Virus record (IMG/VR): IMGVR_UViG_3300012003_000002
Span: 1 to 64,000 of that record
Length of the DNA: 64,000 nucleotides
DNA from: a virus
Reading direction: 5' to 3' (one strand)
Shown: one piece after another, positions 7,397 to 18,300 of the stretch
Numbering within the stretch: the stretch's first letter is position 1
How the letters are laid out: the number at the start of each line of letters is the position of its first letter
Notes under the pieces: generated by a model
What the model saw: only the letters and a program-made list of their open reading frames with translations
The model's database searches: none
Told to the model about the DNA's origin: nothing
Position numbers and translations under genes: made by a program

Positions 7397-10300
7397 TTAA
7401 TTTTGTTTTCCAAATTCTAAACCATATCTTTGTTTATAATTAATACCTACTTGTGGTATAATTGGAATAAGTTTAGATAAATGTTTAGACATTTTATTTT
7501 GACCTTTAGAATTTTCATCTAAATATCCAAATACAGATTCACCTTTACCTGGAACTAAATTAATTGGTGTTGCAACATCATATATAAAATTAAGTCCATT
7601 TTGAATAAATCTAATACCTGCAACTGGATTTTGAATCATTCTAGTTGCTTCTATTGGATTTCTAAATTGAGCTAACTCTTGAGTTAATCTCCTATTGGTG
7701 TACATAGCAAACCATAATAATTTATTATCTTTATCATCTCCACCAGCAGCACCTAATAATAATCCAATAGAAGGTAATATTACCATTGTAAACATTATTT
7801 CTAAGGTAGCTTTTTTTAAATTAGCTTTTTCATATTCAGTAAGATTATCATAATTCATATACATTGTTTGTAACATCTGTAAATTAGGAACCCCTGTTTC
7901 TCTTAAAAATCTTATTAATGTTGTATATGTACCTTCAATATATTCTTTTTCAGCAGAATTATAAAATCTATCATCATCTGTTAAATCTGATTTCTTTTTG
8001 TAAGAAGTTGTAAATCCAGTATATCTATAAGCAGCTGCTACTAAAAAGAAATTCTTAAACATCATTACAGATTTACCCCACCAAGCCTTAGATATTTCAT
8101 TTTTATATTTAATATCATAAACTCCAAATAATTGAAATACTTTAGCTTTAATTAAAAGTTTAATTTGAGATTTACCACCTTCGTGATATTTAGTAGTTAA
8201 ATTAAATCCAGAATAAGCAACTTTAGAATTCATTTGCAATTGACCGTGTTCATCAAAATATAACATATCTGCTAATGAAGCACCTTTATCTTCTGTAGTA
8301 ATATTACCATCTTTATCTAAGTAATTATTATTTTCATCCATTGCTTTAATACCATCTAATATAGATTGTGTTAATATTGAATGCATCATATGTTCACCAG
8401 ATTCATTTATAAAATTACCTGTTTTTCTACTACCTAATTTTCTTATTATATTATTACGTAAAGCATCTTGTTCATTTTGACCAAGACCACCAAACACATC
8501 AAACATTTCAAGTAATTGATTAAAGTAAGAAGTTTTAACAGATCTACCCATATCTTTAAGTAAATTACCGTTCATCATTTCTTTATTGTATTTTAACTCT
8601 GCTTTAGCAAAAGTTTCAACATCAAATCTATGACCTCCTACAGCTTCAGTAAACACTTGAGTTAAACCATTTGCAATATTTACAGTACCAGATGCTAAAT
8701 TAAAAGTCATTGCTAAACCTGCAGCATATCCATTTAAAGCATTAGTTATTTTATTAATATCTGCAGAACCAAATGTTCCACCGTGAGTACTATAAATATC
8801 ATAAACATTACGTTCCATCATACCTACTAATTTCTTATAAGTATTACTTAACTCACCTTTAACTTCAATTTTACTTTTACCAGTATAATATGTATTACTT
8901 TTAGCAATATCTGTAACTAATAATAATTTAGGTTCAATTGCAGTTTTTTCTTTAAAATTTTGACCATTCCAATATTCATTTCTATACATTGTTTCTAAGT
9001 CTAAAGATTGTTCTTTAGGATCAATTTGACCTCTATAAGCTGTTTTAACACGTCTTATAATATCACCTTGACTATTTTTTTCTTCAGAACCAGAATCTAT
9101 ACCAATATCATCAGATTTAATTTTGGTTAAATCAGTCCATTTATCTTTAGTTAGACCTTTTACATCTGTTTCTAAAACTCTCTCTAAATCAGATTTACTT
9201 TTTGAAGGTAATTTGTGAAATTCAGCTCCCATTAAAGTAGTTACTAAAGAATCAAAACCTTCAATTTGATCGTTATCTTTATCTATTTTTTTATAACTAT
9301 CTAAAACTTCTTTTTCAATTCCAGTTAATTCTTTATTTAAAAATTTTGGATGAGGTATTGTTTTACCTTTTTCATTTTTAATAGTATTTTCTTTAAACCA
9401 AGCTTTATACATTTTATTCCTATTTTTAAATGTAGTAGATGTTTTAGAATCTTCTTCCACTTTAACATAAGATATAATATCCATTGAACCAGAATTATTT
9501 ATAAAATTATAAATTTCAGGATACATCTGAGATTTTTTAGAATCTTCTTTAGCATAATCATTTGAATTTTTAAAATCTTCAAAATCTTTATAATTACCTA
9601 CAGCTTTTGCAAAATCATTTTTACGTTCATCACTTAAACTATTAAAATTATTAAAAGTTTTGATTTGATCTATTTGAACTTTTATACCCGTATTAATACC
9701 ATTAACAGTAACTACAGCTATATCATTATCAATGAAATTATGTTCACCAGATTTACGTAAAGAGATAGTTTTCTTATCTTTTCTTAAAGAATCTAAATTA
9801 ATATCTTGAACTTGTAATTTTTTAAAACTATTTTCATAAGAATCTTCAATATCATTTAAAAGTTTAGTAAAAGATTCTTTAAATTTAATACTGTATTTAC
9901 CTTTTAAATATACTTGACCTTCAGAATCTTTTTCAATTAAATTTTTATTTAGTTCAGATAATTTTTTATTACCTTTTTCAGCAACAAATTTATCAAAAGT
10001 TTTACCCATTTGATGAATTTTACTAATAACTAAAGTTTTAACTTTATCAAAAGATTCGGCATAAATTTGATTTACAATTTGAATAGTTTTACTTTTAATA
10101 TTAAGAGGGTCTTCAAGTTTTTGAGACATCATTGTAATATCTTTAGATGGATCATTTAAAATCTTTTCAGCAGATGCTTTTAAATCAGCTTTATAATCAG
10201 CTAAATCTCTTGTTGCTAACATTTTAGATATATATTGATCTGCTGATAAACCTTGTTTATCTGATAATTGATTATATTCTTTAAGTAATTCATCACGTTG

Positions 10301-12175
10301 TTTAGTTTCAACCTCTGTATTATACATAGGATTACTAAAATCCTGTAATACTTGAGCTTTACTAATTGCTAAAAATTTACTTTCAATAGAATCATGTTTT
10401 TTAGATGCTTCAGATAAAAAATCTTTTAATTGTTTATAATCTTCTAATTCTTCTTCAGTTAATTCAAATTGTTTTAAATCAGCTTGACTCATTAATTCTT
10501 TAATTTCAGGAAGTAGATCATAAGCAGATAAATAATCTTTATATCTTTTAAGTAAATCATCCAATTTATCTTCATAAATATTTTTAGTTTCTAATAAATT
10601 ATCTAATAATGAATTTACATGATTAATAGTTTTATCAAAAGATTGAGCATATCCTATTACAGCTTTCCATTTTTGACTTTTTTCATATTTATCTAAAGTT
10701 TCTAATAATTCTTTATTACGAAGTATATGTTCTTCTTTAGAGGGTGTACTATTTTTATTATTAGATTTAATTGTACGATCTTGAATAGATTGAGTTTTTG
10801 TCTTAGCTTTATCTATAATATTAGCTAATTTAGATTGTAAACTACTATATTTAGAATCATCTTCAATTCTTTTTTCAAAAATTAAATCTTGAGAGTTAAG
10901 TCCTGTGTAATGTCTTTTATCAGATTCAACAAAATCTATAATTTTTTCTATTAATAAATCAGATTCTTTAGTTTTAGCTAAACCAATTTTTCTTCTTATA
11001 AAATTTTTTATAAGATTAATAAATTTTTTAAAATATGAAGTATTATTTTCTTTATCTAAATTTTTTAATTCTTGTCTAAATTCTTTATTTACATATATTT
11101 CAGCTACAAATTCAAGTTTATTAGTAAATCCATATTTCATTAAAGATTTTAATTTTTTTTCAAAATCTTCAATTATATCAGAATGGTCATTACCTGTTTT
11201 TTCAGATTCAGATTTTAAATTTTCAATAGTATTTTTCAAACTTGTTAAAGTTGAATCTAAACTTATTTTTTTATCTTTATAAAATTTAAAATATTTTTCA
11301 ACATTATCATTAAATTGATGTTCATCAAAACTTTGAGGATTTTTTAATGCTTCAATTGTTTGAGCATGAGATATTTCATGTAAAATCCCTCTAATAACTG
11401 TTTCTATATTACGAGTATTTATAATATCTCTACTTACTTGAATAGTATTTGTTTTAGTTTTAATATGCATTAATGCCGTTTTACTAAATTCTGATTTATC
11501 TACAATTTCAAATTTAGCTCCAGTTTTACCAACTAATCTTCTAGATTTTTCTAATAATTCTTTACCTATTGGTGATAAGTTTTTATAATTATTTAGAATA
11601 TTTTCAAGAATTTCATCTATTGTAAATTTACCTCGTTTATTATTAAATAATATACTATTATTTTGTTCTTCATATGGTCTGTTTCCAGATTCAATAGGAT
11701 CTATATCTTCTTCAACTAAACTTTCTTTAATATTTGATTCGTATTGAAATTTACTTATAGTTCTATCATTTACAGTATTATCTGGTCTAAATATATATCT
11801 AAAAGTACCATCTTCATTTAAAAATTTAAAATAGATTCCTTTTGGAGTAAAAATTCTATATTGTTGACCACTAAAAAGAGCATGTTCTTTATAATCACCA
11901 ATATCTTCTCTTCTACCCCTATATTCTTTTTCTTTATTAAGAATATCAGATTCTAATTCATTTTTTTTAGACCCTATAAGATCATTAAAATCTATTTTAT
12001 TTTCTAATTTATTATTATCTGTTTTAACTTCTTCAAATTGAATATTATTTTTATAATAACTATTAGGAACATTACCATTATATTCAGTCCATAGAACGTA
12101 AGCTTTATTTTCTCCTACATTCTTGACTAAATTCTTCCATGCAACTAATCGCTTATTCGGGCAAGATATACTCAT
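7397..12175 (-). CDS. Giant virion cargo protein with zincin-like HEXXH motif, 1592 residues
   Basis: Last gene of the cargo operon. An HEISH motif at residues 266-270, followed by LEFVAE around residues 354-359 as a candidate third metal ligand, marks a zinc metallopeptidase-like domain of the kind found in large polyvalent phage proteins. Long Lys/Glu-rich coiled-coil segments occupy the middle. The C-terminal third has hydrophobic stretches (near SVMMFKNFFLVAAAY and IMFTMVILPSIGLLLG) that could enter a membrane. By position next to the RNA polymerase it is probably packaged and ejected. The peptidase might process other cargo or digest a host target; both are inference. It starts one base after the ferritin stop. 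Confidence 0.8.
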   Translation of the reverse strand: MSISCPNKRLVAWKNLVKNVGENKAYVLWTEYNGNVPNSYYKNNIQFEEVKTDNNKLENKIDFNDLIGSKKNELESDILNKEKEYRGRREDIGDYKEHALFSGQQYRIFTPKGIYFKFLNEDGTFRYIFRPDNTVNDRTISKFQYESNIKESLVEEDIDPIESGNRPYEEQNNSILFNNKRGKFTIDEILENILNNYKNLSPIGKELLEKSRRLVGKTGAKFEIVDKSEFSKTALMHIKTKTNTIQVSRDIINTRNIETVIRGILHEISHAQTIEALKNPQSFDEHQFNDNVEKYFKFYKDKKISLDSTLTSLKNTIENLKSESEKTGNDHSDIIEDFEKKLKSLMKYGFTNKLEFVAEIYVNKEFRQELKNLDKENNTSYFKKFINLIKNFIRRKIGLAKTKESDLLIEKIIDFVESDKRHYTGLNSQDLIFEKRIEDDSKYSSLQSKLANIIDKAKTKTQSIQDRTIKSNNKNSTPSKEEHILRNKELLETLDKYEKSQKWKAVIGYAQSFDKTINHVNSLLDNLLETKNIYEDKLDDLLKRYKDYLSAYDLLPEIKELMSQADLKQFELTEEELEDYKQLKDFLSEASKKHDSIESKFLAISKAQVLQDFSNPMYNTEVETKQRDELLKEYNQLSDKQGLSADQYISKMLATRDLADYKADLKASAEKILNDPSKDITMMSQKLEDPLNIKSKTIQIVNQIYAESFDKVKTLVISKIHQMGKTFDKFVAEKGNKKLSELNKNLIEKDSEGQVYLKGKYSIKFKESFTKLLNDIEDSYENSFKKLQVQDINLDSLRKDKKTISLRKSGEHNFIDNDIAVVTVNGINTGIKVQIDQIKTFNNFNSLSDERKNDFAKAVGNYKDFEDFKNSNDYAKEDSKKSQMYPEIYNFINNSGSMDIISYVKVEEDSKTSTTFKNRNKMYKAWFKENTIKNEKGKTIPHPKFLNKELTGIEKEVLDSYKKIDKDNDQIEGFDSLVTTLMGAEFHKLPSKSKSDLERVLETDVKGLTKDKWTDLTKIKSDDIGIDSGSEEKNSQGDIIRRVKTAYRGQIDPKEQSLDLETMYRNEYWNGQNFKEKTAIEPKLLLVTDIAKSNTYYTGKSKIEVKGELSNTYKKLVGMMERNVYDIYSTHGGTFGSADINKITNALNGYAAGLAMTFNLASGTVNIANGLTQVFTEAVGGHRFDVETFAKAELKYNKEMMNGNLLKDMGRSVKTSYFNQLLEMFDVFGGLGQNEQDALRNNIIRKLGSRKTGNFINESGEHMMHSILTQSILDGIKAMDENNNYLDKDGNITTEDKGASLADMLYFDEHGQLQMNSKVAYSGFNLTTKYHEGGKSQIKLLIKAKVFQLFGVYDIKYKNEISKAWWGKSVMMFKNFFLVAAAYRYTGFTTSYKKKSDLTDDDRFYNSAEKEYIEGTYTTLIRFLRETGVPNLQMLQTMYMNYDNLTEYEKANLKKATLEIMFTMVILPSIGLLLGAAGGDDKDNKLLWFAMYTNRRLTQELAQFRNPIEATRMIQNPVAGIRFIQNGLNFIYDVATPINLVPGKGESVFGYLDENSKGQNKMSKHLSKLIPIIPQVGINYKQRYGLEFGKQN

Positions 12176-12176
12176 A

Positions 12177-12680
12177 TTAATCTAATAAATTTTTACCAAT
12201 ATAATTATCAATAACTAACATATCGGTACTTAGTTTATAAATATCTAAATTAGTAATAGATTTACCAATTTCTTCTTGTTGTTCACTACAATATCTTAAA
12301 GCAAGTTGATATAAGACATGATTACCTTCTTTAAGAGCTAAAGTAGCTAAATCTTCACATTGTTTAGTAACAATTAATTCATGATCATATGCAGCTTCTA
12401 ATACATCAAGTAAATCATCTACCTCCATTTCTGGAGAAGGAAGTGATTGTAAACATGGTGTAAGACCATAATCTAATAAATAACTTTTTGAAAATCCCGC
12501 ATGAACTAATTCTTCATTTGAATAATTTTTAAATAATTTTGCAAAATTTAAATAACCTTTATTATTTAACCATAAAGATAATTGTTCATATATTCTTGAA
12601 GAATGCTCTTCTTGTTGTATTCTATAATTTAAAGTTTCTACAACTTTATCATTTAATAATTGTTTTCTTTGATCTTCCAT
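12177..12680 (-). CDS. Ferritin (non-haem, with complete ferroxidase centre)
   Basis: 167 residues, the usual length of bacterial ferritin. All ferroxidase ligands of the E. coli FtnA type can be placed: E24 (EEHSS), E57 and H60 (EELVH), E101 (DHE), and E133, Q134 and E137 (SEQQEE), in four helices of correct spacing. The helix C pattern (LEAAYDHELIVTKQ) is also typical. It should therefore oxidise Fe(II) and may form a cage. Its start overlaps the RNA polymerase stop (TAATG), and the 1592-residue cargo gene follows directly, so it is translated with virion proteins. Whether the product is packaged, protects against oxidative damage or withholds iron is unknown. Confidence 0.9.
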   Translation of the reverse strand: MEDQRKQLLNDKVVETLNYRIQQEEHSSRIYEQLSLWLNNKGYLNFAKLFKNYSNEELVHAGFSKSYLLDYGLTPCLQSLPSPEMEVDDLLDVLEAAYDHELIVTKQCEDLATLALKEGNHVLYQLALRYCSEQQEEIGKSITNLDIYKLSTDMLVIDNYIGKNLLD

Positions 12681-15088
12681 TATTTACATATTTTTTTTAA
12701 TAATTCTCCTATTTCATCTTCTGATTTATTACTTAAATCTTCAATACTATTTATTCCCAATTCATTAAATTTATTTAACATTAATCCTTGTTCAAACATT
12801 TCTTTTAAATTATTCATTACTTTAGATTCTTGAATATTATCAATTATTGAAGTAGTATTAACATTTTTAATTTCATTATCAACTTTTTTAACATTATCAT
12901 CTTTAACTTCATTTGAAATAACTTCATTATGATATTCAGCATCTCTAGATATTACAGCTAAATCATTTAATATCTTTTGACCTCTTACAGTTGCTAAATT
13001 ACCAATAGCTTCTGAAGATGGTTTTAAAATAATACCTTCTCTACTATAACCATAAATACGATTACCTTTCTTATCTCTTCTATTAAGAGGTTGAACGTCA
13101 ACATATTTACCTTCAGTATTTTCAATAAATCTAGTATAAACACCTTTACCTTCACCTGTATAACCTAATAATTTATAATAACTTATACCAGAATCTGTAG
13201 ATTTAACTTTAAAATAACTTTGTTTACCAAGTTTTTTCATTATAAAACCATTATTTCTAATACTAATACCATGTGGAAATTCTACAGTTTTAACAAGTGT
13301 ATCAATTTGACCTTCAGTTACATTTTTAACATATTTAGTATTATCTATATTTGATAAATAAAATTGATCAATCATATTAGAATCATTAAAACCTTGATTA
13401 TTATAATTATCATTAGTATCAATAATATATCTATTTATGTTATTTCTCATCATCCATTGAGATGGTATATGAGTAAAAAACTGATTAGGATTCATTGAAA
13501 ACCCTGATGTTAAAAATGAATATTTAATTAATTTTTCAGCAAACTCAGGTTCTTTATCTAGTAAGTCTGAAAATGAATTAGTTAAAGATTCTTCAATTTC
13601 TGGACTTTTAATTCTATTATTTAATGTAATATAATCAATTTTACCAGCTCCAGGTTTAACAACTAAAGTATCTACAATAGAATATAATTCTTTATTATTT
13701 TTTTGAAATTCTTTAAATTGATTTACAAAATTTGTAAGTAAATCTGTTTTATCAGCAATTGATATATTTAAAGGTTGAAATCCTGACATTAAATAACTGT
13801 AAGCGTGTTTTTCTAATTCATCACCTAATTCATTATCTAAAAGTTTATCACCACTTAAATCATATGCTATTTCATTAAATGAATTTTGTATAATAGAATT
13901 TGCAGATAAAAATAATTTAGGATTAGCTTTAACAATTTTATCAACACCTAAAATTACATTATTATAATATCTCAAAGCCATTGATTTACTACCATTAGGA
14001 TTTTGAAATATAGTTTGAAAACCTTTTAAAACAATATTTTTATCATTAGGATTTTTATCAAACTTTTCTTCATTTTCACGTATAGAATCTACTAAATTTT
14101 TAGATATTTGCAAATCTGTAATATTCTTACCATTACCATTAACCATATATTTAGTAGCATTAACAACTTTCTGTAAAACTTTAGAACCATCTTGAAAATA
14201 TAGAAATGAATATAATGTATTCATTCTGTGTTCAATAGAACCTTTTTTACTAATTTGATCTCTTAAAGATTCTAATGAATTATTTAAAATATTTCTTTTA
14301 TTATAATCTTTATAAGTATCTTTACCAAATTCTTGTTCAATAAAAGCATCTAAAGTACTTAAACTTTGGTTATCTGATTTCTCGTATTGTTGACTAAATT
14401 TAACATAATCTTGAATTACAGTTTGTGATAGTAAAGCATTAACATAAAATGGATGTACACCATATCTTAATAATAAGTTACCTGTATTAGTAGTCATTGT
14501 TGTCCAACCACCTTCTGTAATATATGGATCTTTTGCAATATCTACAAATGCATTTAATACAGCAGATAATGAATTACTAATTTTAATAGAAGTTAATTCC
14601 TTAACTTGTTCATCTGTAAATTTTAAAACTTTTTTATAATATTTAATATCTTCATTTGATAAATCATTAGAATATTCAGAATCTAATTTATTATTTGAAT
14701 TAGGTACACTAAAGTTAGTTAATGACTGTTTAGACATGCTACCTAATACATAAGACATTAAAGCGTTTGCTTGTTGTCCTACACCAGCTTGACCAGCTAA
14801 AAATCCATATCTAGTATCAATATTTTTTATTGGATTAAATAAGCTTAAATTAGTTATTGCAGATTGTTTATGAATACTCCTAATATCATTCTTCATAAAA
14901 TCAAAGTCAATAGGTGTCATAACCTCTGGAATAACTTTTTCATTTAATAAAACAGATTTGTATAATTCAATTAATCTATTTTGTAAACCTTCTTTAGTTT
15001 TATTTTCAGAATTATAATTAATATAATTTAAATTATTAGATTCTTTATCATAATTAAATGAAGGAAACATTATATACATTTTATCAAT
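12680..15088 (-). CDS. Virion RNA polymerase, exon 2 (C-terminal part)
   Basis: Continues the polymerase after the intron: the first codons read IDKMYIMFPSF, completing the DFD-I-D-KM catalytic motif begun in exon 1, comparable to DFDGDQM of cellular beta-prime subunits. The ATG at 15091 is the last three intron bases and not a normal start. The remaining ~800 residues include conserved-looking segments such as AGQAGVGQQANALMS and LLLRYGVHPFYV, and a Lys/Asn/Glu-rich tail. Spliced, the protein is about 2149 residues, the size of known crAss-like phage polymerases. The stop overlaps the ferritin start. Confidence 0.88.
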   Translation of the reverse strand: MDKMYIMFPSFNYDKESNNLNYINYNSENKTKEGLQNRLIELYKSVLLNEKVIPEVMTPIDFDFMKNDIRSIHKQSAITNLSLFNPIKNIDTRYGFLAGQAGVGQQANALMSYVLGSMSKQSLTNFSVPNSNNKLDSEYSNDLSNEDIKYYKKVLKFTDEQVKELTSIKISNSLSAVLNAFVDIAKDPYITEGGWTTMTTNTGNLLLRYGVHPFYVNALLSQTVIQDYVKFSQQYEKSDNQSLSTLDAFIEQEFGKDTYKDYNKRNILNNSLESLRDQISKKGSIEHRMNTLYSFLYFQDGSKVLQKVVNATKYMVNGNGKNITDLQISKNLVDSIRENEEKFDKNPNDKNIVLKGFQTIFQNPNGSKSMALRYYNNVILGVDKIVKANPKLFLSANSIIQNSFNEIAYDLSGDKLLDNELGDELEKHAYSYLMSGFQPLNISIADKTDLLTNFVNQFKEFQKNNKELYSIVDTLVVKPGAGKIDYITLNNRIKSPEIEESLTNSFSDLLDKEPEFAEKLIKYSFLTSGFSMNPNQFFTHIPSQWMMRNNINRYIIDTNDNYNNQGFNDSNMIDQFYLSNIDNTKYVKNVTEGQIDTLVKTVEFPHGISIRNNGFIMKKLGKQSYFKVKSTDSGISYYKLLGYTGEGKGVYTRFIENTEGKYVDVQPLNRRDKKGNRIYGYSREGIILKPSSEAIGNLATVRGQKILNDLAVISRDAEYHNEVISNEVKDDNVKKVDNEIKNVNTTSIIDNIQESKVMNNLKEMFEQGLMLNKFNELGINSIEDLSNKSEDEIGELLKKICK

Positions 15089-15342
15089 CATTACTACCTT
15101 ATATTTCTATAAGGATTAGACTATATCATAATTATTACAACTGTGTAACAATCCTCTCCGCTTCCACCTGATTAGGTGTACTCTACTTGGTTATTCAGTT
15201 AAACTAAGTTTTAACTTATCCGTTCGATAGTCGTTGAACGTTCCTTAATAAATTAAGGCTTCGCTGCTGATTGTCTTCACTATTATGTGGTCAGAGTTTC
15301 CAGCAATTCAAAGAGTTTTACTTCGACTGTGATTAAATGTTA
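15089..15342 (-). ncRNA. 254-nt group I intron inside the RNA polymerase catalytic motif
   Basis: P1 is clear: exon bases ACTTCGAT (15350-15343) pair with intron GTCGAAGT (15327-15320), with a U.G pair at the splice site. An R-like element (GTTCAACGACTATCG, about 15239-15225) and S element (GATATAGTC, 15127-15119) can form P7. The intron ends with G at 15089. Removal joins GAT (Asp) to ATT-GAT (Ile-Asp) in frame and restores DFDID. It contains no endonuclease frame. Without splicing, translation stops at the intron's first codon (TAA). Confidence 0.9.
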
Positions 15343-18300
15343 ATCGAAGTCACTACCCGTCTTGGTAGTGATACCTGTATAGGCTACAATAGTATCTCCA
15401 TTTTCTTCAGGAAGGATACCTACAATCTGTAAAGCATCATTAGAAGATAAACCTTGATTAGGAATTCTATATCCTATAATATTGTTAAGAATTTTATCAT
15501 CAATTATACCTTTAACAAATTCACCATTTTCATTTGTATAACCAAATAATTCTTTATCAGATTTTGTAGCATAATCAGGAATATATTTTGCAATAAATGA
15601 ACCCGATATTAATACACCACCTGGTCTAACAATTTTTTTACCATTTTTAGATAATATAAATTCACCTTTACCGTCTTTTAAAAATTGTGGTTCGTGTGTA
15701 GTAGCTAATGCATTTGGACTCCAAATTACATTCTGAGCTTCAGCATTTTCACTATTTAAACCATAATTAGACATTTGTATAAATGAACCACCATTAGTTT
15801 GAATCTTTAAAATACGTTTAGTCATAATAGCACCAAATATATTCTGTAACTTCTTTTGAACTTGTGGTAATCCGTAAATAGAAACTTCAGATTCTAAAGC
15901 TCTAATTACATTTCTAGAACCATTTCTAGATTTTAATTCAGAAATTATTGATTTGTAAAAAGTATCTAAGTTATTAATTTTACCATTAGAGTCAACTCCA
16001 AATTCTTTTAATACACCATTATAACCTAAGTCAGATAAATCTCCTACAACATTTGCAATATTTTCAATCATTTGATCACCAGTAAATAATTCTTCACCAT
16101 TTACTTCAAATTCATTGTCTCTATTAAAAGCTAAACCTTGAAATATATTTTTTTGCAATTGAGAACCTAATTCAGTATCCTTCATTGTCTTAGTTGGTAA
16201 GTCTTGTTGTAACTTCCAACCATTAGAAGGTAATATCATTGGATTTAAGACAAAATCTTCTAAAAGAGTACCATTATCATCATAAGTACGAGTTGGTTTA
16301 TTAGAACCCACTTTAATTGCATCAAATGTTAATAATTCATCAACTTTTGAATTAACCATTTTATTGTAAAGTTTTTCTAAATCATTACCTTTACGTAATC
16401 TTGGTGTTAAAACAGCTTGTGAATATTTTAAAAACACAGGTTGTCCATTTATTAATTGACCATATTGACCTTTAATTGGTTGCGCAGCTTTTTTCAATTC
16501 TTTTTCTGTAAAAGGATCTGTGTTAATACCTTCCATTTTATCATAAGTAGATTGGTATATCATATTCCATTTACCTGTACTTTGAATTAAATCTTTCCAT
16601 CGTTTTGGAGTTATCCAAGCTTGAGCATCTGCAGAATTAATATTTGTATAATATTTCGCAATCTTTTCACCAACCAATTCTTCAATATCTGAATGAAACG
16701 GGCTAGCAATATTTATACTTTCAATAACTGCAATTGTAAAATTTTTAGTTTCTTCGGTAAGTCTTTGATAATTACCATCTCCATATGTCCAAGGAATACG
16801 TTTTTTATAATCAACTCCATTTTTATAATAAGCTACATCTCCAGCAAACATTTTAGAATATTCAACTTGTGCGATTAAAGAGTTAATGTAATAATCGGTA
16901 GCTACTTTAAGTTCTTGGTCTTGACCATATTTATCCCACACTTTAGAATTGATTCCTAAATTCTTATAAGAAGTATCAGCGTTTTGTTCAAATAATTTAA
17001 TTTCTACTAATTTAGACATTGTATCATTAATATCTTGAACTAATGCTTGTTTAATATAACGTTTAATATCTGCTTCAAATTCAGAACCTTTTAAAGTTTC
17101 TAAATAAGCATTACCATTTTCATATATTAAATGAAAATTACTACCAAAACTTTTAGCAACATTAGCAATTTTATTAGGACTTAAAGATGGAAATAACTGT
17201 GATTTAAAAGCATTTCCATCATCTAAATGATAATAAGTAGTTAATTTATCTTTATTATTTTCATCAACCATAAAAGCATTCTCAACTCTCATTCTTCTAT
17301 ATTCAGAATCAAAGTATTCAAATATCACATCTAAAGCTTCTTCATTAAAATCTATACCAAATTCACCACCATATCTTGCATTTGTGGATATATTTCCACC
17401 CATAGATATTTCATACTGAGTACCTTTATCTGCTGGTGGAGCTGTTTTACTATATGTCAAACCTCCATTAATGAATGCTATTGTTTTATTAACATCATCT
17501 AAAATGTATTGATTTTCATTTATTTCTTTAACATTTGCAGATTCTGTAGTATTTTCTTTTTCTTCTTGAAATACATTAAAACTACCTAAACTAATAGCAT
17601 CGATTCTTTTATTAGATTCTTCAATTCTAGCTGCTTCTTGAGCTTCTGATGAAGTTAATTCATCAACTTCATAAGTATCTCCAAATGCTAATAGATATTT
17701 CATTTTATAAGAACCTGAATTGTATTCAGATGCTTGATAATTATTTAATAATATATTTCTATCTTTTTTCCAAGCTTCTATTGTATTAGATAAATATGAT
17801 GGATATGAAAATGTCCACTTTTGTTTATCACCTGTAAATACAGAAAAATCTGCATTTTCAGCCATATAGAATACTTCAGCTCTAGCTAAATTTTTAAATA
17901 TAGGATTACTACTAAAAGCTTCTTCTAAATTCTTAACTTTATTATTTTCAATATCTAAAAAGAAATATTTTAAATCTGTTATAGTTTTATTAAATATTTT
18001 ATCAGATAACTTAGAATCATTTCCAATTAATTTTAAATTATCTAAATAATGATTAAATCCTTTTACTGTTGATTCAATACCTAAATCTCTTAATAATTGA
18101 ACAAATTTGTTTATAGCATCAGGTTGAGAAATATTAAATTTATCAAGTTTATCAGAATAAGATTTTAATATTTGTTTATCTTGATCACTAATTATTAATT
18201 TATCACCATCAACAGTAACGAAATCAGTTTTAAAATTACTTCCCCAAACATATAGAACATCATTTTCTTTCTTAGCAGATTGTGCAGCATTAATATTAGA

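Noticed and set aside
15089-15091. ATG at 15091 as the start of a separate 803-residue protein
   Set aside because: The upstream intron has P1, R, S and terminal G elements, and splicing restores the DFDID motif in frame, so the ATG is intron sequence.
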